From positions 372,001 through 436,000 of the forward strand of contig NZ_LR134523.1 of the NCBI RefSeq assembly GCF_900638585.1: a stretch of 64,000 nucleotides of DNA, read 5' to 3'. The DNA comes from Aedoeadaptatus ivorii. GTDB taxonomy: Bacteria; Bacillota; Clostridia; Tissierellales; Peptoniphilaceae. The notes beneath the pieces were generated by a model. The model saw only the letters and a list, made by a program, of their open reading frames with translations, searched no databases and had not been told where the DNA came from. Made by a program: the position numbers and the translations under genes. How positions within the stretch are numbered: position 1 is the stretch's first letter; each line of letters begins with the position of its first letter. This document shows positions 34,193-45,632 of this stretch, one piece after another.

Positions 34193-35371
34193 ATGAATTT
34201 AAAATCTATGGACGTAAAGGGAAAGCGCGTACTCTTGCGGGTGGACTTTAACGTCCCCGTAAAGGACGGAAAAGTAACCGACACCACCCGTATCGAAGCG
34301 GCAAAACCCACCATCGACCATCTGCTGAAAGCGGGCGCGGCGGTGATCCTGATGAGCCACCGCGGACGGCCCAAGGGAGAATACAAAGAAGAATTCTCGA
34401 TGGAGCCGGTGCGCAAGGCCGCCGAGGAGATTCTCGGACAAACGATCGCGCCGTTTTTCTCGGGGGTCGTGGTAGACGACAATGTGCGCAAGATGGCAAA
34501 AGAACTCGCACCCGGCGAGCTCGCCATGCTGGAAAACCTCCGCTTTCGAAAAGAAGAGGAAGCCAACGACGCATCCTTTGCTGAAGAGCTGGCATCCATC
34601 GCCGATTTGTATGTAAACGACGCATTCGGCACCGCCCATCGCGCCCATGCGTCCAATGTGGGCATCGCCTCGAAGCTCCCCTCCGCCTTGGGCTTTTTGA
34701 TGGGAAAAGAAGTGGAAGTGCTTTCGAATCTCGTCGAAAACCCCGAGCGTCCGTTTGTCGCGATCCTGGGCGGCGCCAAGGTATCGGATAAGATCGGCGT
34801 CATCGAGAACTTGATCGAAATCGTCGATTCCGTGCTAATCGTCGGCGCCATGGCGAACACCTTTTTGTTGAGCCAAGGCTACGATATGGGCGCCTCTTTG
34901 GTAGAAAAAGAGCAGACCGAACTCGCCGAGCGCCTGATGAAAAAGGCGCGAGAAAAGGGCGTGGACCTGCTCCTCCCCGTGGATCTCGTGGTGGCGAAGG
35001 GGATCGATCGTCCCGATACGGCTCGCGCGGTAAAGCCGGGGGACATCGCCCCCGACGAAATGGCATTGGACATCGGAGAAGAGACTGTCAAGGCATACGG
35101 CATGATCCTCGACGGGGCGAAGAGCGTGGTGTGGAACGGTCCCGCCGGCGTATTCGAAACCGAGCCCTTTGACGCGGGGACCTTCGATTTGGCGAAGATC
35201 CTCGGCGATTTGGACGCCAATGTGGTGATCGGCGGCGGCGATTCCGCGGCGGCGATCACTCGATCCGGGCTGGAAGAGAAGATGAGCCATATTTCCTCCG
35301 GCGGCGGGGCGAGCCTGGAATTTTTGGAAGGCAAGAAATTGCCGGGCATCGCCGCCATTGAAGAGGTGTAA
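34193..35371 (+). CDS. pgk: Phosphoglycerate kinase
   Basis: 392 aa from the ATG behind TTGGAGGAA. Substrate-binding [10 protein letters not shown] and [11 protein letters not shown]-terminal nucleotide domain with [15 protein letters not shown] and the helix-capping GGGDSAAA. Generates ATP from 1,3-bisphosphoglycerate. tpiA follows after 1 base. Confidence 0.97.
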   Translation: MNLKSMDVKGKRVLLRVDFNVPVKDGKVTDTTRIEAAKPTIDHLLKAGAAVILMSHRGRPKGEYKEEFSMEPVRKAAEEILGQTIAPFFSGVVVDDNVRKMAKELAPGELAMLENLRFRKEEEANDASFAEELASIADLYVNDAFGTAHRAHASNVGIASKLPSALGFLMGKEVEVLSNLVENPERPFVAILGGAKVSDKIGVIENLIEIVDSVLIVGAMANTFLLSQGYDMGASLVEKEQTELAERLMKKAREKGVDLLLPVDLVVAKGIDRPDTARAVKPGDIAPDEMALDIGEETVKAYGMILDGAKSVVWNGPAGVFETEPFDAGTFDLAKILGDLDANVVIGGGDSAAAITRSGLEEKMSHISSGGGASLEFLEGKKLPGIAAIEEV

Positions 35372-35372
35372 G

Positions 35373-36107
35373 ATGAGAAAACTTTTGATCGCAGGAAACT
35401 GGAAAATGAACACCACCGTTTCGGAGGGAGAGGCGCTCGCCAAAGCTCTCAGCGCCTACGATTCCGATGCGGTAGAGATGATGGTCGCACCGCCCTTTAC
35501 CCATTTGGACCGAGTGGGTGCGGTCTTAAAAGACAGCAAAATCGCCATGGGCGCCCAAAATATATCCGCCGACGGATTCGGCGCGCACACCGGGGAGATC
35601 GCCGGCGAAATGCTCGCCGATCTGGGCATGCGCTATGTCATCGTGGGCCACAGCGAAGCCAGAGGACGGGGAGAAGACGACGCCCTGATCCGCGAAAAGG
35701 CGAAGCGCGCTCTGGAATGCGGCCTCGTGGCGGTGATTTGCTTCGGCGAAAGCGCGGAGATTTACGCCACCGACGAGCGGGTTGCGTTTTTGAAGCGTCA
35801 GGTCGCCGAAGCGCTCAAGGGCGCGGATGCCAATGCGGAAGTCGTCCTCGCCTATGAACCCATTTGGGCGATCGGCACCGGAAAGACCGCCGACGGCGAC
35901 GACGCCGATGCGGTGATCGGAGAAATCCGCGCTTCTCTACCCGAAGGCATGCGCGATTCGGTGCGCATCCTCTACGGCGGGAGCGTAAAGGCCGCCAATG
36001 TGGCGTCTTTTGTATCGAAAGAAAATATCGACGGCGTATTGGTGGGTGGCGCGAGCTTAAAGGCCGACGAATTTATGAAGATCGCAGACGAGGCGAGCCA
36101 TGTCTAA
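35373..36107 (+). CDS. tpiA: Triosephosphate isomerase
   Basis: 244 aa. GNWKMN with the catalytic Lys, VGHSEAR with the catalytic His, AYEPIWAIGTGK with the catalytic Glu, and the phosphate loop YGGSVKAAN. The segment after GHSE (ARGRGEDD) is less usual than RREYFGE. It overlaps gpmI by 8 bases. Confidence 0.96.
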   Translation: MRKLLIAGNWKMNTTVSEGEALAKALSAYDSDAVEMMVAPPFTHLDRVGAVLKDSKIAMGAQNISADGFGAHTGEIAGEMLADLGMRYVIVGHSEARGRGEDDALIREKAKRALECGLVAVICFGESAEIYATDERVAFLKRQVAEALKGADANAEVVLAYEPIWAIGTGKTADGDDADAVIGEIRASLPEGMRDSVRILYGGSVKAANVASFVSKENIDGVLVGGASLKADEFMKIADEASHV

Positions 36108-37611
36108 ACCGTTTCTGCTCGCCATCTTAGACGGTTACGGCCTCAGCGAACCGGGCCCGTATAATGCCTGTACGACGGCAAAGACCCCGTGCCTCGACGC
36201 CTTAATGCAAAATGGCTTTGCCACGCTGGATCCTTCCGGCGAGGCGGTGGGCCTGCCGGCCGGGCAGATGGGAAACTCCGAGGTGGGGCACACCAATATC
36301 GGCGCCGGTCGCATCGTCTATCAGGAGCTGACCCGCATTTCGAAAGAGGCGCGGGAAGGAAAGCTCGCCCTGAACCCCGTGGTAGGAGAGGCCATGCGGC
36401 GGGCAAAAAAAAGCGCCCTGCATTTGGTGGGACTGGTGAGCACCGGCGGGGTGCATTCCCATAAGGACCACCTGTATGCGCTTTTGCAAATCGCCAAGGA
36501 CGCGGGCGTAGAAAAAATCTATATCCACGGCATTTTGGACGGTCGCGACGTGGCGCCCACTTCCGCCAAAGAAGAGATCGACGCTTTGCGCGCCTATACC
36601 GAACAAATCGGCGCCGGGGAATTGGTGAGCCTGGTGGGCCGCTTTTACGCCATGGACCGCGACAATCGATGGGAGCGGGTACAAAAGGCATACGATCTCT
36701 TTGTAAAAGGCGAGGGCGTCGGCTTTACCGACACCGATGTGCTCTTCGATGCGGCCTATGCACGGGGCAATACCGACGAATTCTTCGAACCGGCGGTAAA
36801 ACTTTCCGGCGGTTTGCCCGTGGGACGCATCGAGGACGACGATGTGTTTTTGTTCTTCAACTTCCGTCCCGACCGGGCGCGGGAGATCGTGCGCGCCTTT
36901 GCCGATCCGGATTTCGTAAGCTTTCCGCGGGATCCGAACCCCTCGGTCTATGTGGTCACGATGACCCGCTACGACGAGAGCATTCCCAATACCCATGTCA
37001 TCTACCCGAAAGAAGTCTTGTCGGACACCTTGGGCGAGGTGCTGGCGAAAAACGGCCTGCGGCAGATGCGCATCGCCGAGACCGAAAAATACGCCCACGT
37101 CACCTTCTTTTTAAGCGGCGGCAGAGAGACGCCATTTCCCGGTGAGACGCGGATTCTGATCCCTTCGCCGAAGGTGGCGACTTATGATCTACAGCCCGAG
37201 ATGCGGGCGAAGGAAGTGGCGGATCTTTTGATCGAAGGCATCCAAAAGGATTTGGCGGATGTATATGTCGTCAACTTCGCCAATCCCGATATGGTCGGCC
37301 ACACCGGCATTATGGAAGCGGCCACCACGGCGGTAGAGGCGGTGGATGCGGCCCTTGCGCGCGTGCTCGAAGCCCTCGAAGAAAAGGGCGGCGAGGCGCT
37401 CATTACCGCCGATCACGGCAACTGCGAAGTGATGCGCGATGAAACCGGAAACCCCGTCACCTCCCACTCTACCAATCGCGTAGCGCTCCTACATGTGGGT
37501 AGCGACCGCGCATTGAACGACGGGATTCTCGCCGACATTGCGCCTACGATTTTGGCGGCATTGCACATTCAAAAACCCGAGGCGATGTCGGGACACAGTT
37601 TATGGAAATAA
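36100..37611 (+). CDS. gpmI: Phosphoglycerate mutase, cofactor-independent
   Basis: 503 aa, Mn-dependent alkaline-phosphatase-superfamily enzyme. Metal site LDGYG at residue about 10, nucleophile Ser in MGNSEVGHTNIGAGR, and C-terminal metal ligands NFANPDMVGHTG and TADHGNCE. Full length. Converts 3- to 2-phosphoglycerate. Confidence 0.97.
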   Translation: MSKPFLLAILDGYGLSEPGPYNACTTAKTPCLDALMQNGFATLDPSGEAVGLPAGQMGNSEVGHTNIGAGRIVYQELTRISKEAREGKLALNPVVGEAMRRAKKSALHLVGLVSTGGVHSHKDHLYALLQIAKDAGVEKIYIHGILDGRDVAPTSAKEEIDALRAYTEQIGAGELVSLVGRFYAMDRDNRWERVQKAYDLFVKGEGVGFTDTDVLFDAAYARGNTDEFFEPAVKLSGGLPVGRIEDDDVFLFFNFRPDRAREIVRAFADPDFVSFPRDPNPSVYVVTMTRYDESIPNTHVIYPKEVLSDTLGEVLAKNGLRQMRIAETEKYAHVTFFLSGGRETPFPGETRILIPSPKVATYDLQPEMRAKEVADLLIEGIQKDLADVYVVNFANPDMVGHTGIMEAATTAVEAVDAALARVLEALEEKGGEALITADHGNCEVMRDETGNPVTSHSTNRVALLHVGSDRALNDGILADIAPTILAALHIQKPEAMSGHSLWK

Positions 37612-38901
<1,290 letters not shown>

Positions 38902-38909
38902 AGGCAGCT

Positions 38910-39353
38910 ATGATTCTATATTTAATGCGACACGGAAAGGCCGAAGCCGTCGCCGAGCGCGACGAAGACAGAGCTTTGGTGAAAGAAGGCGTCTTTCAGG
39001 CGGAGGACACCGCCGAGGCGTTTTTGCGCAGGGAATGGCCCCTGCCCCAAAAGATTATCGTATCGGAATACCGACGTGCCGTAGAGACGGCGGAGGTCGT
39101 CGCCCAAAAACTCGGCGTACACGATGTGAAGGTCGTCGATTACAAAGACGCCACCAGATGGCGCAATATGAAGACCTATATCACCGACGAGCCGATTCTT
39201 TTTATCGGCCATCAGCCGAGCCTGGGCATGGTCATCGAAGAGATCACCGGCGAATCGGTATCGGTTAAAAAGGCGAGTTTGCACCGCATCGAGTACGATC
39301 CCGATCGCGATCGGGGCGAGTATATCGACAAAATCGAAAGGGTGAGAAAGTGA
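38910..39353 (+). CDS. sixA: SixA-type phosphohistidine phosphatase
   Basis: 147 aa, histidine phosphatase superfamily without a lid domain. RHG motif at residues 7-9 (LMRHGKAE), second basic motif SEYRRAVETAE, and catalytic FIGHQPSLG. SixA removes phosphate from phosphohistidine. It begins 8 bases after eno and overlaps gloA by 4 bases, so it rides in the glycolytic operon. Confidence 0.88.
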   Translation: MILYLMRHGKAEAVAERDEDRALVKEGVFQAEDTAEAFLRREWPLPQKIIVSEYRRAVETAEVVAQKLGVHDVKVVDYKDATRWRNMKTYITDEPILFIGHQPSLGMVIEEITGESVSVKKASLHRIEYDPDRDRGEYIDKIERVRK

Positions 39354-39733
39354 GATACGCACATACCTGTATTCGGGTAAAGGACTTGGAAGCGTCCATC
39401 CTCTTTTATCGAGAGGCGCTGGGGTACGAGATCACGCGCGAAAAGGACCACAGCGAAAACGGCTTTAAGCTGGTGTATATGGCCCTTCCCGGCGACAATT
39501 CCGAACTGGAGCTCACCTATAATATCGGCCACGACGCCTACGAGATCGGCGACGGCTACAGCCATGTGGCGGTTCTTGCGGACGACTTAGAAGCGGAACA
39601 CGCCCGCATCAAAGCCGCCGGCTATCCGGTGACCGAACTCAAGGGACTGCCCGGCGAGGCGACGCGATATTTCTTCGCCACCGATCCCGACGGATACAAG
39701 ACCGAAGTGATTCGGGCACAGTCGGAAATCTAA
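39350..39733 (+). CDS. gloA: Lactoylglutathione lyase-like glyoxalase I
   Basis: 127 aa, GTG start in a GTGA overlap with sixA. Metal ligands fit the GlxI pattern: His5, Glu in SELELTYN, His in YSHVAVLAD, Glu in GYKTEVI. It would detoxify methylglyoxal, a by-product of the triose phosphate pool made by this operon. The thiol cofactor need not be glutathione in this group. Confidence 0.9.
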   Translation: MRYAHTCIRVKDLEASILFYREALGYEITREKDHSENGFKLVYMALPGDNSELELTYNIGHDAYEIGDGYSHVAVLADDLEAEHARIKAAGYPVTELKGLPGEATRYFFATDPDGYKTEVIRAQSEI

Positions 39734-39779
39734 GAATCGGCAAATGGCCGTCGGTAGCGTATTTTCAAGGAAAATATGG

Positions 39780-39825
39780 TACAATAAGTCCGCTAAGAGA
39801 ATATTCTCTTAGCGTTCTTATTGTA
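39780..39825. repeat. 46-nt near-perfect palindrome upstream of murA
   Basis: TACAATAAG (39780-39788) pairs with CTTATTGTA (39817-39825), and the 12-mer CGCTAAGAGAAT (39791-39802) pairs with its exact complement (39803-39814). Only a 2-base mismatch on each side (TC/TT) interrupts it. No T run follows. A possible extended -10 (TGGTACAAT) overlaps the left arm. Confidence 0.85.
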
Positions 39826-39911
39826 GAATAAAGCGCCTTACGGGCAATGTATATAAATATACGACCGCCGTGATACGCAGTTTAAGAAATAGAATTAAGG
39901 GGAGATCGTTT

Positions 39912-41174
39912 TTGGAAAAGATCGTCGTTGAAAAAAGTCCCGCGCTCAAGGGACGCGTTCGGATCAGCGGAGCAAAAAATGCCGCATTGCCGATCCTCGC
40001 AGCTTGTCTGTTGGGTACGGAAGATATTTACTTGGAGGAAGTGCCGGATTTACAGGACGTCAATATTATGTGTAAGGTCCTGGAATCCCTCGGCTCTACC
40101 GTGGAAGTGACGGGAAAGGGCAAACTAAAAATCAATTCCGCGAATCTGCGGGAATACAAGACGCCTTTTGAACTGATGAACAAAATGCGTGCGTCGTTTT
40201 TGGTAATGGGCCCGCTCCTGGGACGCCTCGGCAAGACCGAAAACTCCCTGCCCGGCGGCTGTACCATCGGCGCTCGCCCCATCGACTACCACTTAAAGGG
40301 CTTTCGCGCATTGGGCGCGGATATCGTAGAAGACATCGGCAATATCACCGCGTCCTGTGAAAAGCTCGTCGGCGACAAAATCTATCTGGACTTTCCCTCC
40401 GTCGGCGCCACGGAAAATATTATGATGGCCGCCGTATTGGCACAAGGGGAGACGGTCATCGAAAACGCCGCGAAAGAGCCGGAAATCGTCGATCTTTCCA
40501 ACTTTTTGCGCAAACTCGGTGCCAAGGTCACCGGCGCCGGCACTTCCACCATCCGCATCGACGGGGTAGAAAAACTGGGCGGTGCGCGCCACGCCATTAT
40601 TCCCGACCGGATCGAAGCCGGTACCTTTATGGTCGCCGCCGCCATTACCGGGGGCGATGTTTTGGTGGAAAATGTGATTCCCAATCACATGAAGCCCATT
40701 ATCGCCAAGCTCAAGGAATCGGGGTGCAAGGTGATCGAAGAAGGGGACAATGTGCGGGTTATCGGAAAGGAAATTCCCGATTCCATCGACATCAAGACCC
40801 TGCCGTACCCCGGCTTTCCCACCGATATGCAGGCGCAGTTTATGGCTTATATGACCCAATGTAAGGGCAGCAATGTGGCGATCGAGACCGTATTCGAAAA
40901 CCGATTTATGCACGTTGAGGAGTTCCGGAAAATGGGCGCCGACATTAAGATCGACGGCAGAAGCGCCGTGGTCGTAGGGCCCAAGAAACTCACCGGGGCA
41001 CGCGTGCGCGCCAGCGACCTGCGAGCGGGTGCGGCACTGATCTTGGTGGGTCTCGTCGCCGAGGGCAAGACATATATCAACGACATCTACCATATCGATC
41101 GGGGCTATGAGGGAATCGAAGACAAATTCCGCGGCCTGGGCGCCAAGGTCTACCGCATCGAGGAAGATGCGTAG
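39912..41174 (+). CDS. murA: UDP-N-acetylglucosamine 1-carboxyvinyltransferase
   Basis: First committed step of peptidoglycan synthesis (UDP-GlcNAc + PEP). 420 aa from the TTG at 39912 (MEKIVVEKSP), 7 bases after AAGGGGAG; an in-frame GTG at 39870 has no RBS. ISGAKNAALPIL with the catalytic Lys-Asn, and PGGCTIGARPID with the PEP-binding Cys (fosfomycin target). Monocistronic by spacing. The 178 bases upstream contain the palindrome. Confidence 0.96.
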   Translation: MEKIVVEKSPALKGRVRISGAKNAALPILAACLLGTEDIYLEEVPDLQDVNIMCKVLESLGSTVEVTGKGKLKINSANLREYKTPFELMNKMRASFLVMGPLLGRLGKTENSLPGGCTIGARPIDYHLKGFRALGADIVEDIGNITASCEKLVGDKIYLDFPSVGATENIMMAAVLAQGETVIENAAKEPEIVDLSNFLRKLGAKVTGAGTSTIRIDGVEKLGGARHAIIPDRIEAGTFMVAAAITGGDVLVENVIPNHMKPIIAKLKESGCKVIEEGDNVRVIGKEIPDSIDIKTLPYPGFPTDMQAQFMAYMTQCKGSNVAIETVFENRFMHVEEFRKMGADIKIDGRSAVVVGPKKLTGARVRASDLRAGAALILVGLVAEGKTYINDIYHIDRGYEGIEDKFRGLGAKVYRIEEDA

Positions 41175-41268
41175 GCGATGGCATTGTCGCAATTGTTTTT
41201 ATATTGCCGAAGAAGGGTATATTCTCTGAAAGTGTTGAACACCCAAACAACCTAACGAAAGAGAAGTG

Positions 41269-42798
41269 ATGCCATTGAACAAAAAACTCATTGCCGCCGT
41301 TTTGGCGCTCGCCATGCTCCTGACCGCTTGCGGCGGCGGGGGCGGCGCCTCGTCGGGAAAAGACAAAGATACCCTGACGATCGCCATGGCGGAAGATGCG
41401 ACCACGATGGATCCTGTGATCCAAAACAACATCTATTCTGAAAACGTGGTGCGACAAATTTTCGATACCCTGATCGCCAGAAAACCCGACGGCGAGATGG
41501 AAAACCGCTTGGCGGAATCCATCGAACAACCCGATGAAACCTCGTATGTCGTAAAGCTCCGCTCCGGCGTCAAGTTTTCGAGCGGCGAGGAACTCACATC
41601 GGAGGACGTGGCGTTTTCGCTGGATCGGGCGTCGAAATCCGATTCCTACGCCTATATCTTCGAAAAGATCGACCCCGCCAGCTACGATACATCCGATCCC
41701 GCGGTGCTGAAGTTTAAGCTCAAAGAACCGGACGTGTCCTTTAAGGCGGCGCTCGCCCACCCGGCGGCGTCTATCGTAAGCAAAAAGGCGGTCGAAGCCG
41801 ATCCCGACAAGGCCGAGCGGGAACCGGTGGGCACCGGCCCCTTCAAACTGGAGGATTGGTCGAAGCTCAATTCCCTGACGCTTGCCGCCAACGACGAGTA
41901 CTGGGGCGAAAAGCCCGCTTTCAATAAGATGGTCTTTCGGATCATCCCCGAGGCGAGCAACCGCGTCATCGAACTGGAAAGCGGCCAGGCGGATCTCGCC
42001 TTAGAAATCGCCCCCAACGACATCAAAAAGATCGAAGAAAACGACAAGCTCGCCCTCCACAGGAAGATGGACAACTCCGTGCACTTCGCCGGGTTCAATA
42101 TGACCCGGGCGCCTTTCGACAATCCGAAGGCGAGAGAAGCCGTCTATTCCGCGCTGGATATACAGGCGATTATCGACTCGGTCTATATGGGCGCGGGCAA
42201 AGTCGCCACAGGGCCCATCAACCCGAACTTCGAATACTCCATTTCCGATTCCCTGGAGCCGACAAAGCGGGATATCGAAAAGGCAAAACAACTTTTACAG
42301 GAAGCTGGCGTAGAAGAAGGACAGACCGTCAAGCTGTACGTCTCTCAACAACAGGTCCGCAAGGATATGGCGACGATCATCAAGTCCCAGTTGGAAGAAG
42401 TCGGCCTGAATGTGGAAATCACTGCATTGGAATGGGGTACCTTCGTCAACGCCTTGGAAGCCAAGGAACACGATATCTTTATTATGAGTTGGGCGCCCTC
42501 CGTGGTGGATCCCCACTATACCTTGTTTAGTCCCTACCATACCAAGAATATGGGGGCGGGACCGAACTATATGTACTACAGCAACCCCGAACTCGACGCC
42601 CTCATCGACAAGGGCCTCGCGGTGGAAGGGGACGAGCGGGCAGAGGTCTACAAATCGGCACAAGAGCTGATTATGAAAGACAAACCCGTCGTCTATGCAC
42701 TGTATGGAGAACAGTTGATCGGAACGCAGAAAAATGTTTCCAATTTCGATCCGGATCCCTCCGGCAGTAACGAGTACTATCATATTACGTTCCAATAA
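41269..42798 (+). CDS. Peptide ABC importer substrate-binding lipoprotein (DppA/OppA type)
   Basis: 509 aa. Lipobox LLTAC, Cys21, followed by a Gly-rich spacer. SBP_bac_5 family: TLTIAMAEDATTMDPV, then GTGPFKLEDW, and the C-terminal EYYHITFQ. The ATG at 41269 was preferred over the adjoining GTG at 41266. First gene of a five-gene SBP-permease-permease-ATPase-ATPase cluster. A TATATT at 41218-41223 may be its -10. Peptide is the default ligand; nickel or glutathione cannot be excluded. Confidence 0.93.
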   Translation: MPLNKKLIAAVLALAMLLTACGGGGGASSGKDKDTLTIAMAEDATTMDPVIQNNIYSENVVRQIFDTLIARKPDGEMENRLAESIEQPDETSYVVKLRSGVKFSSGEELTSEDVAFSLDRASKSDSYAYIFEKIDPASYDTSDPAVLKFKLKEPDVSFKAALAHPAASIVSKKAVEADPDKAEREPVGTGPFKLEDWSKLNSLTLAANDEYWGEKPAFNKMVFRIIPEASNRVIELESGQADLALEIAPNDIKKIEENDKLALHRKMDNSVHFAGFNMTRAPFDNPKAREAVYSALDIQAIIDSVYMGAGKVATGPINPNFEYSISDSLEPTKRDIEKAKQLLQEAGVEEGQTVKLYVSQQQVRKDMATIIKSQLEEVGLNVEITALEWGTFVNALEAKEHDIFIMSWAPSVVDPHYTLFSPYHTKNMGAGPNYMYYSNPELDALIDKGLAVEGDERAEVYKSAQELIMKDKPVVYALYGEQLIGTQKNVSNFDPDPSGSNEYYHITFQ

Positions 42799-42809
42799 AG
42801 CAGATTGAG

Positions 42810-42838
42810 AAAGGCTCCGTTTTTCGGAGTCTTTCTTG
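42810..42838 (+). terminator. Intra-operon terminator-like hairpin after the binding-protein gene
   Basis: AAAGGCTCCG/CGGAGTCTTT with a T5 loop, followed by a short CTT tail. Probably lets the binding protein be made in excess over the permeases. Confidence 0.6.
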
Positions 42839-42862
42839 CGTATCGACCGGAAAGAGGAGTGC

Positions 42863-43789
42863 ATGACGAAATATATTATCAGACGCCTGCTGTTTATGAT
42901 TCCCACGCTGTTGGGCGTCAGCTTTATCATCTTCGGTCTTTTGTACCTGACACCGGGCGATGCCGCCACCGCCAAGTTGGGACAGAATGCACCGAAAGAA
43001 GCCGTAGAAGCGTATCGGGAGGAGCTGGGGTTAAACGACCCCTTCCTGGTACAATACGGCAATTACATGAAGGGGGCGCTTACGGGCGACTTGGGAAAGA
43101 GCTACGCCTCCGGCGCCGACGTGGCGGATACCTTGGCGGAGTATTTTCCCGCCACATTAAAACTGACCGCCTTTTCTCTGGCCATCGCCGTAATTTTCGG
43201 GATCCTCTTCGGCATCCTGAGTGCGGTGTATAAGTACAGTTGGATCGACAAGATTTCCATGTTTATCGGCATGATCGGCCTGTCGATGCCGATTTTCTGG
43301 TCGGGAATTTTGTTTATTCTGTTGTTTTCGGTAAAACTGCGCTGGCTGCCCTCGTCGGGCCTTTACTCCTTTAAGCACCTGATTTTGCCGGGATTTGCCC
43401 TGGGCTTTCAGTCCATGGCGGTGATTATGCGCCAGACCCGCTCTTCTATGCTCGAAGTGCTGGGCAAGGACTATATTCGCACTGCGCGCTCGAAGGGGCT
43501 CCGGGAATGGTATGTTATCGTCGTGCACGCGCTGAAAAATGCCATGATTCCCGTGCTCACCAGTGCCGGGCTTTTGACCGGCGCCCTCTTGGGCGGAAGC
43601 GTTCTGACCGAGACGATCTTTTCGATCCCCGGCATCGGACGGCATATGGTGCAGTCTATCGGCGCCAGGGATTACCCCATGATCTTGGGAGCGGTGCTGT
43701 TGATCTCGTTCTCTTACTGCGTACTGAATCTCGCGATCGATATCCTCTATGGATTTTTGGATCCGCGGGTGCGTAGCCAATACGAATAG
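42863..43789 (+). CDS. Peptide ABC importer permease DppB-type
   Basis: 308 aa from the ATG after AAAGAGGAG. Six membrane helices starting YIIRRLLFMIPTLLGVSFIIF. EAA loop YIRTARSKGLREWYVIVVHALKNA. C-terminal LDPRVR typical of DppB. Confidence 0.94.
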   Translation: MTKYIIRRLLFMIPTLLGVSFIIFGLLYLTPGDAATAKLGQNAPKEAVEAYREELGLNDPFLVQYGNYMKGALTGDLGKSYASGADVADTLAEYFPATLKLTAFSLAIAVIFGILFGILSAVYKYSWIDKISMFIGMIGLSMPIFWSGILFILLFSVKLRWLPSSGLYSFKHLILPGFALGFQSMAVIMRQTRSSMLEVLGKDYIRTARSKGLREWYVIVVHALKNAMIPVLTSAGLLTGALLGGSVLTETIFSIPGIGRHMVQSIGARDYPMILGAVLLISFSYCVLNLAIDILYGFLDPRVRSQYE

Positions 43790-43798
43790 GGGGTTTTT

Positions 43799-44650
43799 GT
43801 GGAAAATTCGATATCGAGAAGTAAAGACCTCCGCATGCGTTTTGTAAAGAACAAGATGGCGGTACTGGGACTTTTGATCCTCGCGCTACTGGTTATTATG
43901 GCGATCTTTGCGCCCGTCATCGCCACCCACGTGCCCGAAAAGCAGGACCTCGCCAATCGGCTGGCCCTGCCTTCGGCGGCGCACTTTTTCGGGACGGACA
44001 ATTTTGGGCGCGACATTTTTTCCAATGTCGTCTACGGCGCCCGCATCTCGCTGTTTATAGGCCTTGCCGCCACCACGATTTCGGTGGTCATCGGCACGAT
44101 TATCGGCGCCGTGGCGGGTTTTTTCGGCGGGCAGGTGGACAATGTGATTATGCGGATCGTCGACGTGTTTTTGTCGATTCCGTCTTTGATCCTCGCTATC
44201 GCCATTTCGGCGGTACTGGGCAACGGAATCCGCAATCTGATCCTCGCCGTATCCCTTTCGGGAATTACGGGCTATGCGCGGATCGTGCGGGCGAGCGTCC
44301 TTTCGGTAAAGGAACAGGAGTATGTCGAGGCGGCACAGATCGGCGGCGCGGGCAATCTGCGCTTGATCTTTCGCCATATCCTCCCGAACTGCACCGGGCC
44401 CATCATCGTGCAGGCGACCCTGGGCGTGGGCACCGCCATTTTACAGGCGGCGAGCCTGAGCTTTATCGGGTTGGGGGTACAGCCGCCGACGCCCGAGTGG
44501 GGCGGCATGCTGAGTGCGGGACGGGATTATATCCGCGACTTTCCGCATTTGACGCTATTTCCCGGCCTTGCCATCGCCTTGACTATTTTTTCGCTGAATT
44601 TGTTCGGCGACGGCCTGCGCGACACTTTGGATCCGAAGGAAAGGAGCTAA
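43799..44650 (+). CDS. Peptide ABC importer permease DppC-type
   Basis: 283 aa, GTG start after AGGGGG. N-terminal FVKNKMAVLGLLIL, then FFGTDNFGRDIFSNVVYGARISL, EAA loop YVEAAQIGGAGNLRLIFRHILPN and C-terminal GDGLRDTLDPK. All standard for DppC. Confidence 0.94.
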   Translation: MENSISRSKDLRMRFVKNKMAVLGLLILALLVIMAIFAPVIATHVPEKQDLANRLALPSAAHFFGTDNFGRDIFSNVVYGARISLFIGLAATTISVVIGTIIGAVAGFFGGQVDNVIMRIVDVFLSIPSLILAIAISAVLGNGIRNLILAVSLSGITGYARIVRASVLSVKEQEYVEAAQIGGAGNLRLIFRHILPNCTGPIIVQATLGVGTAILQAASLSFIGLGVQPPTPEWGGMLSAGRDYIRDFPHLTLFPGLAIALTIFSLNLFGDGLRDTLDPKERS

Positions 44651-44651
44651 T

Positions 44652-45632
44652 ATGGCGAAACTCATGGAATTTAAGGACCTTCACGTTTCCTTTCATACGG
44701 ACCGGGGCGTGGTGCACGCCGTAAACGGCGTGAGCTTCGACATCGACGAGGGCGAGACCGTCGCAATCGTCGGCGAAAGCGGAAGCGGAAAGAGCGTGAC
44801 CGCCCTTTCGCTGATGGGGCTTTTGCCCAAACCGGCGGGCACCGTCGACGGGGGCGAGATCCTCTACCGAGGCGAGAATATCTTTTTGATGGACGAAGCG
44901 GCGCGGCGGGATTTGCGCAGCCGCGAACTCGCCATGATTTTTCAGGAACCGATGACGAGCCTCAACCCGGCGCTTCGAATCGGCTTTCAGATCGAAGAAG
45001 TGTATCGGCGCATTTTGGGGCTATCGAAGGCGGATGCCAAACAGAAGTCTTTGGAGATGTTGGAGATGGTCGAGATCCCCGACGCCAAGGACAAAATGCA
45101 CGCCTATCCCCACGAGCTCTCCGGCGGGCAGAGACAGCGGGTGATGATCGCCATTGCCCTGGCGTCTTCTCCCAAACTGTTGATCGCCGATGAGCCCACT
45201 ACGGCGCTGGATGTGACCATTCAGGCGGAGGTCTTGACCTTGATGCGCAATCTGCAAAAAGAGCTCAACACCTCGATCCTCTTGATTACCCACGATTTGG
45301 GCGTGGTGGCGCAAATGGCCGACGAGGTGGTGGTCATGTACGGGGGCCGTGTAATGGAAAACACCGATGTGTGTACGCTCTTCGACCACCCTCTGCACCC
45401 CTACACCAAGGGTTTGTTGAAGGCGCGGCCCACCCGCGAAAGCAAGGGCAAGAAGCTCTATAACATTCCCGGAAATGTGCCCACCGCCTTCGAAATGGAG
45501 GGACACTGCCCCTTCTATTCCCGTTGCAGCGAGCGCATGGAAAAGTGCGCTAAGGCGGTTCCCGCCCTCACCGAAGAGAATCCGGGGCAAGAAGTCGCCT
45601 GTTTCTTATACGAGGAGGATGCCCGTGGATAA
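44652..45632 (+). CDS. Peptide ABC importer ATPase DppD-type
   Basis: 326 aa. Walker [10 protein letters not shown], signature [10 protein letters not shown], Walker [13 protein letters not shown]. The C-terminal oligopeptide-type extension has the four-Cys pattern ([20 protein letters not shown] plus a Cys near AC) that may hold an Fe-S cluster in this family. Confidence 0.95.
   Translation: MAKLMEFKDLHVSFHTDRGVVHAVNGVSFDIDEGETVAIVGESGSGKSVTALSLMGLLPKPAGTVDGGEILYRGENIFLMDEAARRDLRSRELAMIFQEPMTSLNPALRIGFQIEEVYRRILGLSKADAKQKSLEMLEMVEIPDAKDKMHAYPHELSGGQRQRVMIAIALASSPKLLIADEPTTALDVTIQAEVLTLMRNLQKELNTSILLITHDLGVVAQMADEVVVMYGGRVMENTDVCTLFDHPLHPYTKGLLKARPTRESKGKKLYNIPGNVPTAFEMEGHCPFYSRCSERMEKCAKAVPALTEENPGQEVACFLYEEDARG

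Noticed and set aside
33274-34860. Long open frame (528 codons) antisense to gap and pgk
   Set aside because: Lies opposite two unmistakable glycolytic genes, has no RBS and a Ser/Pro/Arg-rich meaningless translation. An artefact of GC-rich codon use.
39870-39911. GTG at 39870 as the murA start
   Set aside because: It would add 14 non-conserved residues and has no RBS, whereas the TTG at 39912 follows AAGGGGAG and gives the usual MEKIVV start.
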